Below, piece after piece: positions 58,519 through 64,000 of a stretch of 64,000 bases of DNA. Where the stretch lies: contig MNCI01030085.1 in assembly GCA_015680685.1 (NCBI GenBank), positions 140,397 through 204,396 on the forward strand, written 5' to 3'. The stretch's first letter is position 1. Every line of letters begins with the position of its first letter. Made by a program: the position numbers and the translations under genes. This DNA comes from Gnetum montanum (Eukaryota > Streptophyta > Gnetopsida > Gnetales > Gnetaceae). The notes beneath the pieces were generated by a model, which was not told where the DNA came from, made no database searches, and saw only the letters and a list, made by a program, of their open reading frames with translations.

Positions 58519-60650
58519 TACCCCCATGACTAAATGAAAACTTTTCCTTGAGTTCTTTACAATAATATCGGGAAGGTATGGTATTATTGACTAAATGGAA
58601 CTAATGGAATGACATGTGAATGGATCATCATTACAAGACCTGAGAAAATTGTTGTTCATGACAACAAGGGTGAACATCTTATTACATTGACATCAGGCCT
58701 CATTTGGTAGCTTGAGAAAGAGAGAGAGAAAGAAGTGTTGCTGCTTCCAACACCAAGATTGCATCTTTTGTTGTCCATTAGGAAGTGCACCATTGATCTT
58801 GCTCCTTGCATAGCTGCTTCAGCGCTGCTCCATTCCAAGCATTCCTTCCAAATCCAGTCCTTTGTTGCATGATCACCATCTACACACACAACACAATCTT
58901 GTATTAGCAAGGGTAGATGAATTTCAATGTAGTTGATACCTTGCTTCGGTGTAAGTCCATTGGCTAGGTTGTGGTATGGCTGATACGAATCTGGAGATAT
59001 AATATCAATGACTAACGAAGGTGTAGGGGTTAGGAAAAAATCAAAAAAATCAGGACTAGGAGAAAATCGAAAAAATCGAGCCCCGTACCCCCATGACTAA
59101 TCACGAACCTCCAGTAGCGTTAAAATGGAGAAAGAAAAAGGAATAAGAAAGATAGGTAAAAAGGAAAACTATAGCATCGATGAAATGGATGTCAAGATGG
59201 AAATGAAAAAAATAAAATAGATTGCAAAAATGTTAGGGAAAAGAAGTGCACCAAATAGGAATGTCAGTGGGTCCTTCCCAAAGCAGGCTCATGCCCTTAA
59301 TGCCCTGACAAACCCACATTCAAAGAGTCCATAGGCTCCAGGAATGTTAATTGGAATAAGAGTTAAAGTCTTAACCACAAGAATTTACCAAAAAGAAAAT
59401 AATGTATCAACCAAAATATACACTAATGATACAACCGGCAATGAGGTGAATAATGGAGAGAAGGATGGAGAGAAGAGAATGGAATGGAATCCCAAGAACA
59501 AGGTGGTGTACAGCCCTTTGTGTGTTTCATGATTAATGTGACTTAGCAAATCTCATTCTAACTCCAGCCTCAAACCAACCACATCTAGTGACTTCGCATC
59601 AATGCATCTGGTTAATCCATCCCCTTGAATAACAAGAATGCTTCCCCCAAGAGTCACCACCATTCCGACGAAACAAGGAGGAGAGGATGGGAAGCGAGAA
59701 GGGCCTTAGTTAGAGGGAACATTTTTAGTTCCATAACTAGTGCTTGTAGCCCAAGGGATTATTTCATCTAAGGGGTGTGCTTTGAATTCTCACTTCTTCT
59801 TTTTTTTGTGTGTTTTGTGTTTTTATGCGTGAGAACCACACCATGCAAAGACTTTGTTATTTTTATTGTTTCAGCTTTCGATAATTGGGTAACATCAGAA
59901 CGGCGAGAAAACCCAAGAAGAAAACATCCAAGCACCCAAGAGAATGGCTAACAAAAATGCATCAAGTTCCCTTGAAGTCACACCCTTTTCAACCTTGAGT
60001 TCTTCATTGGTTTGAGAAATGCTCAGTCACTGATTTGTTAAAGTTCTTATTATGAAGGGGACTATACATTTCCAAGCTGAGAGAGACCATAGAAACTGGT
60101 GGATGGATGGATGAAGTGAACTCATTGTCTGCCATATCAAAAGAAACATACCTTAGTATCAACATCGTGACTTAAAGGTAAAAATAAAACATTATCAATC
60201 AACATGAAAATAGTTCATACCATCATGAAGAACACTTATTGGGTGACAAACTTATAGGGTGGATCACACACACACACACACATACACACACACACACACA
60301 AAATGGAAAAGTATAATGATGTTGTAAAAAAAATAAGAAGAGCTAAACAAATGTGTAAAACAAAAACAAGAAAAGTTAAAGAAATTTTTAAAACAAAAAT
60401 GTGTAAGACAAAAACGTGTAAAACATAAATGTGTAAGACAAAAACTTGTAAAACAAAAACGTGTAAAACAAAACGATGTAAAACAAAAATGCATAAAACA
60501 AAAATGTGTAAAAAAACTTAAAAAGAACTGAGGGCCCCATATGATTAGCATAGGTGGCCATCTCCCCCATGACTGAATTGCAAGGGAGAAATCCGAAATA
60601 ATGAACGTCTATTTGAATTTTGTAGAAGTGCCCAACTCCTCCCAATTGAT
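58519..60650 (-). other. 3' non-coding region of element G
   Basis: Contains the blocks shared with E and P: GTGGGTCCTTCCCAAAGCAG (59270-59289), ATAACTAGTGCTTGTAGCC (59732-59750), CCATCTCCCCCATGACTGA (60559-60577). There is also a (CA)n run and an A-rich minisatellite. The frame at 58910-58656 (minus, 84 codons) has no recognisable domain. I see no RT or integrase. Confidence 0.65.
60265..60515. repeat. (CA)n microsatellite and A-rich minisatellite
   Basis: 60265-60300 is CACACA with one CATACA break. 60388-60515 has about eight units of 16-17 bp such as GTGTAAAACAAAAAC. On the minus strand this reads as repeated FCFTHFCF-like peptides, which I regard as accidental. Confidence 0.9.
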
Positions 60651-60955
60651 GATCTTAGGTTGAGGGGTGGGAGTTGGCGATGCTCATATTCCAACGTGTC
60701 TATGCCTTCATTATTAGCATGGTTTTTCTCCTCAGTTTGTTCCATGCATATTTGTTTGCTCTTTCGAGTAGCTGTTAACCACGGGGTGTCTACTATTGGT
60801 GTGGTTGCTACATACATGCATCTTTATTTCAAAGTTTCAAGGGCACACCTGTTACATGGAGGCATTTCCTCCATGTCATCACCTGATGAGTTACTATATG
60901 TGATGCACGAAACTTTCTTCTTCTCGATCTTTCCATCAATTTTTATCTTAGATAT

Positions 60956-61735
60956 CTACAAGGAAAGATCATGGATCCCTAGGTATGCATCTACTGTACT
61001 TAGCCATGACCTTCCCATTATAATTGGGAAGTCCCCATTGTTGTTGTTAACTTCTATCACCAGGAATTCAGTTAGGTAGGACCAACCACACACAGTGGTA
61101 ACAATGTCCTCCACCAATCCCAAGGGAATGGTGATGGACTGGTCTACCAACTCCAGTTGAATGTTGCTCTTCTTAAGTTGGGACAAGTTCTAGACTTGAC
61201 ACATCTCTCATGAAATTAAGTTATCTCCAGAACCTGAGTCAAGAAGAGCCTTATGTGATTTATTCTCAGCGATTTGTAAATAGATTAAGGGGCTTCCGGG
61301 ATCAGTTAGTTTCTTGGGAAGGTGGCCTACCTTGATCCAGTCGGTTACGGTATGAGTTAACATAACTGTATGCGTACAGCTCTCTTGGATTGAAGGGTGC
61401 TTCGAAGTGTTAGATGGTGGAGGAGTGTACCTAGACTTTAGTGCTTGTTGTTGCGAGAGCTTGTCTGGGCTTTTGGTTTTGAAGAAAGATCTTCTCTTTT
61501 TACAGTTGTCAGAACCAGCAATAGGTTGAATATTTATAGCTCTTGTAGCGTTACATTGTTGCGGTTGAGTAGGGAGTTCCCCTTGCATTGTTGAAGCAAG
61601 TTGTATGGGAACTACAGGTGGAAGAGGTGCGGATGGAGTTGGAGTATGGTAAGTATGTGGGGTGCCTCCCAGAGGAGGAGTCCTCCTAAAGTACTCTCGA
61701 ACTTGGTAGTGACATTGGAGAGTTGTGTGACTCAT
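60956..61735 (-). pseudogene. pol: Aspartic protease of element G
   Basis: The open frame 61735-61208 ends in KSHKALLDSGSGDNLIS, the retropepsin active-site motif with DSG. After a frame break, 61186-60956 continues with LELVDQSITIPLGLVEDIVT and FPIIMGRSWLSTVDAYLGIH, the flap-to-C-terminal part ending in the typical GR(S/P)(W/F)L motif. The protease would cut the Gag-Pol precursor. The catalytic residues are intact, unlike in E, but the frame break means no complete enzyme is encoded in one frame here. Confidence 0.8.
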
Positions 61736-61739
61736 AGAG

Positions 61740-63870
61740 TCACTTGGAGAAACTGGCTATTGCACATAATAGCCATAAGGATCAGGTTGCCGGTAAGGGT
61801 ATTGCCGTTTCGGTGGTGGAATTCCCCATGATTATGGGTATTGCCATTGCTGATGCTGTCCAATGGGTTGTGGTGGAGTTCCACTTGGATAGTACATTAG
61901 TGGTTGGTGGAACTGCCTTGGGTTACCTTGTGGATAAGGTAACCTTCGGGGTGTTTGCCGTTTGTTGAGTCTCGAGTTAAGTGCATACACCCCAGGCTCT
62001 TGTAGATGTAAGATGATTGGACAACATCCCTTAGGATGTTCATAGTAGTAGATCTCACATCCACCATCATCATCTGTGTCTGATTCCACAACTTCATTGG
62101 AGATAGTAATTTTTCCTTTACCCTTGTTATGTGCAGGGCCTGAATTTCTCTGCTTTGTCTTATCTTTGTCACTACTTTGTTCCTCCTTAGACTCCTCTAC
62201 AATTTTCAATATAGTTTCAAGTTTAGAGTCTAAGGAATCCCACAATTGGTCCATCTTAGCCGATACTTCTGTTGTTAATTTTTGGATCAGCAAGGTTTTT
62301 TTGTTCACCAACTCTTCGAGTAGTGACTCATCCTCTTCATCGCAAAATTTCACTCCCTTCTTCTGAAGGGAGGGATCACGGCTGTATTCTTCTGCACTCT
62401 TTCTTTTTCATAGTTCACCTTTTTCTTTTGCTACTTGTTCCAACAAGTGATGTACTTCATGGGCTCTAAGTTTTGATAGTCTTCCTTGGGCATAAGTCCC
62501 AAGGGTTCTCCTCATCTCATGTCTGAGCCCATCTATGATGTGGTGGAGTTGATCCCGCTGTGCATATCCATGGCCTGGGCAACGATGTAACAATGTGTAG
62601 TAGCGGGCCATGGCAGCATCCAAGGGTTCATGATTACCGTGCTTCCATCCTTGGATCTTCTTACACAAATTAGACACTCTGGAGTACATCTAATACTTAT
62701 CATTAAAGATTTATAACATTGTACTCTACCTCCTGATGGTTTCCGGTTCTAAGGACCGATACCAACTCTCTACTTCCTTAATGAGTGTCCTGGGAAACAA
62801 CTTAAGTTTTTGCCACTCATTTTATATGTTTTGCAAGGTGCAGGCATCGTGAAATGCCTGTAAATGATGTTGTGGATCAGCGTTGTATCCCCCTTCAAAT
62901 CGTGGGATGTTGTTCATGTCTAAGCATTTGATCCGACTATCTTTTAAATGCCTTGTTGGTATCCTTATTGCCTCCGTTATATTGAGCATACTTTGGGTTG
63001 CAAGTAGGGGCTTGTCATGATCATCTCTTTCATGACACCTGTGATGTTTGTGTTGTTCCCTACTTTCCCTTCATTCATGTCGTTGTCCTCTCTCTCGACT
63101 TTCTCATCGAGGTCTCTTGTTTTTCCTACCTTTATCCTCACCGTTATGTTCATGGTGGCTACGCCCAGATGTGGAAGGAGAGGATGAGTGATGAGATGAA
63201 GGAGAAGAGGAAGGAGAACCATCGCCATAACAATGCTTCCTACCTTCTCTTTAGCTGCTATGGCCCTGATCGTGGTGGCGATCTAAGTGCTCATCCTTAT
63301 TATGAGTTGTTGTTCCCTTTGTGAACAATTGGGGTTCCATGGGGATCAGAACTAGGGTTGTGTATCATGGATCGTAGGTTCTGATACCCCACCTCCTCAC
63401 CATCGTTAGGAGGGGGAACATTATTTGTTAGAGAACCCATTATAATGGGTCCATCATCTCCTATTTCAGTAAGGACATGCAGGCCTTTGCCCTTCAACAG
63501 TGTATGTTGGCTCTCCTGCCTTGATTCCCTCATACATTGTGCTTCTATTGGATAATAATCCCTTGAGTCAAATTCTTCCACAATGTATTCAGCATATAAT
63601 TTTGTCATGCTAATCTATGCCAAACCATGGAGGAGCATGTTTGGGACTACCCGATCTAGAGGTAACACGATGTTACCTTGCGAATCTCTCCATCGCAGCT
63701 ACTCGTCTTGATGGAGAATAAAGGTAAAGTCTGGAATATACTCATTCGGATGAGTATAAACTATCCAGTATTGTTTAGGACTTGGGTAGATTTTGGTTAT
63801 GTGTTTTTCATTGTCGACTATTCTTTGTATGATCCCTAGGTGGTGAATTGCTCTTATGAGAAGAAGACAT
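61740..63870 (-). pseudogene. gag: gag of element G
   Basis: The start at 63870 opens MSSSHKSNSPPR. An acidic region at 63608-63300 (AEYIVEEFDSRDYYPIEA) follows, then a basic, Arg/His-rich stretch. The capsid domain includes MYSRVSNLCKKIQGWKHGNH, LDAAMARYYTLLHRCPGHGY and RRTLGTYAQGRLSKLRAHEV (62689-62408). The C-terminal part at 62353-61832 has a coiled-coil segment (EELVNKKTLLIQKLTTEVSA) and CEIYYYEHPKGCCPIILHLQ, then a Gln/Pro-rich tail. Long open stretches show less decay than the other gag copies, but it is still split into several frames. Confidence 0.75.
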
Positions 63871-63982
63871 TGTTATCGGTGTGCTAATTTTACCATCATA
63901 TAATTTTTCTTAATTAACCCGAAGGTTCGTTTAGGCTCCCAACGATGTGAGTAATTTCCTATGTTCTATTTAGCGCACAAAC

Positions 63983-64000
63983 ACTTAGTCCTTGGCAACA
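63983..64000 (-). other. Start of the primer-binding site of element G (cut by window end)
   Basis: The minus strand at the window edge reads TGTTGCCAAGGAC, matching the inner part of the group 1 PBS (compare CTGTTGTTGAGGA in Q). The missing bases and the 5' LTR should follow directly beyond the window. Confidence 0.5.

Larger units (their letters stand above)
57792..64000 (-). mobile_element. Athila-like element G, gag-pro only (right end outside window)
   Basis: On the minus strand: PBS start (64000-63983), gag (63870 to about 61740), protease (about 61735-60956), a non-coding 3' region, polypurine tract (58526-58519) and 3' LTR (58518-57792). RT, RNase H and integrase are absent: the protease region runs directly into the block that in E follows integrase. 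The element has long open stretches, keeps the protease triad and has many CpGs, so it is younger than E, Q and R. The 5' LTR must lie just beyond 64000. Confidence 0.8.

Noticed and set aside
60264-60645. Repetitive Phe/Cys-rich minus-strand peptides resembling membrane segments
   Set aside because: They come from an A-rich minisatellite and a CA microsatellite; composition alone explains them.
1-64000. Search for tRNA, rRNA or a host protein gene
   Set aside because: I found no cloverleaf, rRNA core or intact multi-exon host gene; every readable domain belongs to retrotransposons or to the antisense ORF they carry.

Overview
The window looks like intergenic DNA from a large, repeat-rich land-plant genome. 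A gymnosperm is my guess from the element types and the depth of decay, but no host gene is present to confirm it. Almost everything I can read is Ty3/gypsy LTR retrotransposon in different stages of decay, inserted into one another. I found no intact host gene, rRNA, tRNA or CRISPR array. Most retrotransposon reading frames are broken by stops, frameshifts and deletions, so they are annotated as pseudogenes.

Two groups of elements are present. Group 1 is Athila-like. Its LTRs are 0.7-0.9 kb and begin and end TGATGA...TCATCA. The primer-binding site resembles one for tRNA-Asp, the polypurine tract is TGGGGGTA, and the U3 carries GATATC-type palindromes. It includes fragments P (1-2488, minus strand), Q (2489-10263, plus), R (10264-13576, minus), the full-length element E (38950-51822, minus, with gag-pro-RT-RH-IN and an extra sense ORF) and G (57792 to beyond 64000, minus, with gag-pro only). 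Group 2 is Tat/Ogre-like. It has LTRs of about 1.5 kb or more, a second (archaeal-type) RNase H, and minisatellite arrays. It includes A (14072-31973, minus), D (plus, split into 13578-14071, 31974-38949 and 51823-about 57330) and a CpG-rich solo LTR at 3399-4830.

The nesting order can be read from target-site duplications and from coding continuity. D is oldest. A inserted into the 5' LTR of D just after its TATA box (GAAAC/GGAAC). E inserted into an exon of the antisense gene of D (TTTTT/CTTTT), and the protein similarity resumes on the other side of E. The solo LTR at 3399-4830 is the youngest insertion: it has an exact GTAGA duplication, splits the gag of Q, and still has many CpGs.

The most interesting feature is a multi-exon ORF of unknown function carried on the antisense strand of both A (21900-25454, plus) and D (38949-35360 plus 52148-51823, minus). 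Several splice junctions and the stop codon are conserved between the two copies. In both elements it lies between the protease region and reverse transcriptase, flanked by a minisatellite on one side and an LTR-like block on the other. Ogre elements carry an intron at that position. An intron-bearing gene can survive retrotransposition only if it is antisense to the genomic RNA, and this fits.

The first 13.6 kb is a mosaic of group 1 pieces in opposite orientations, including two gag regions facing each other as a long inverted repeat.
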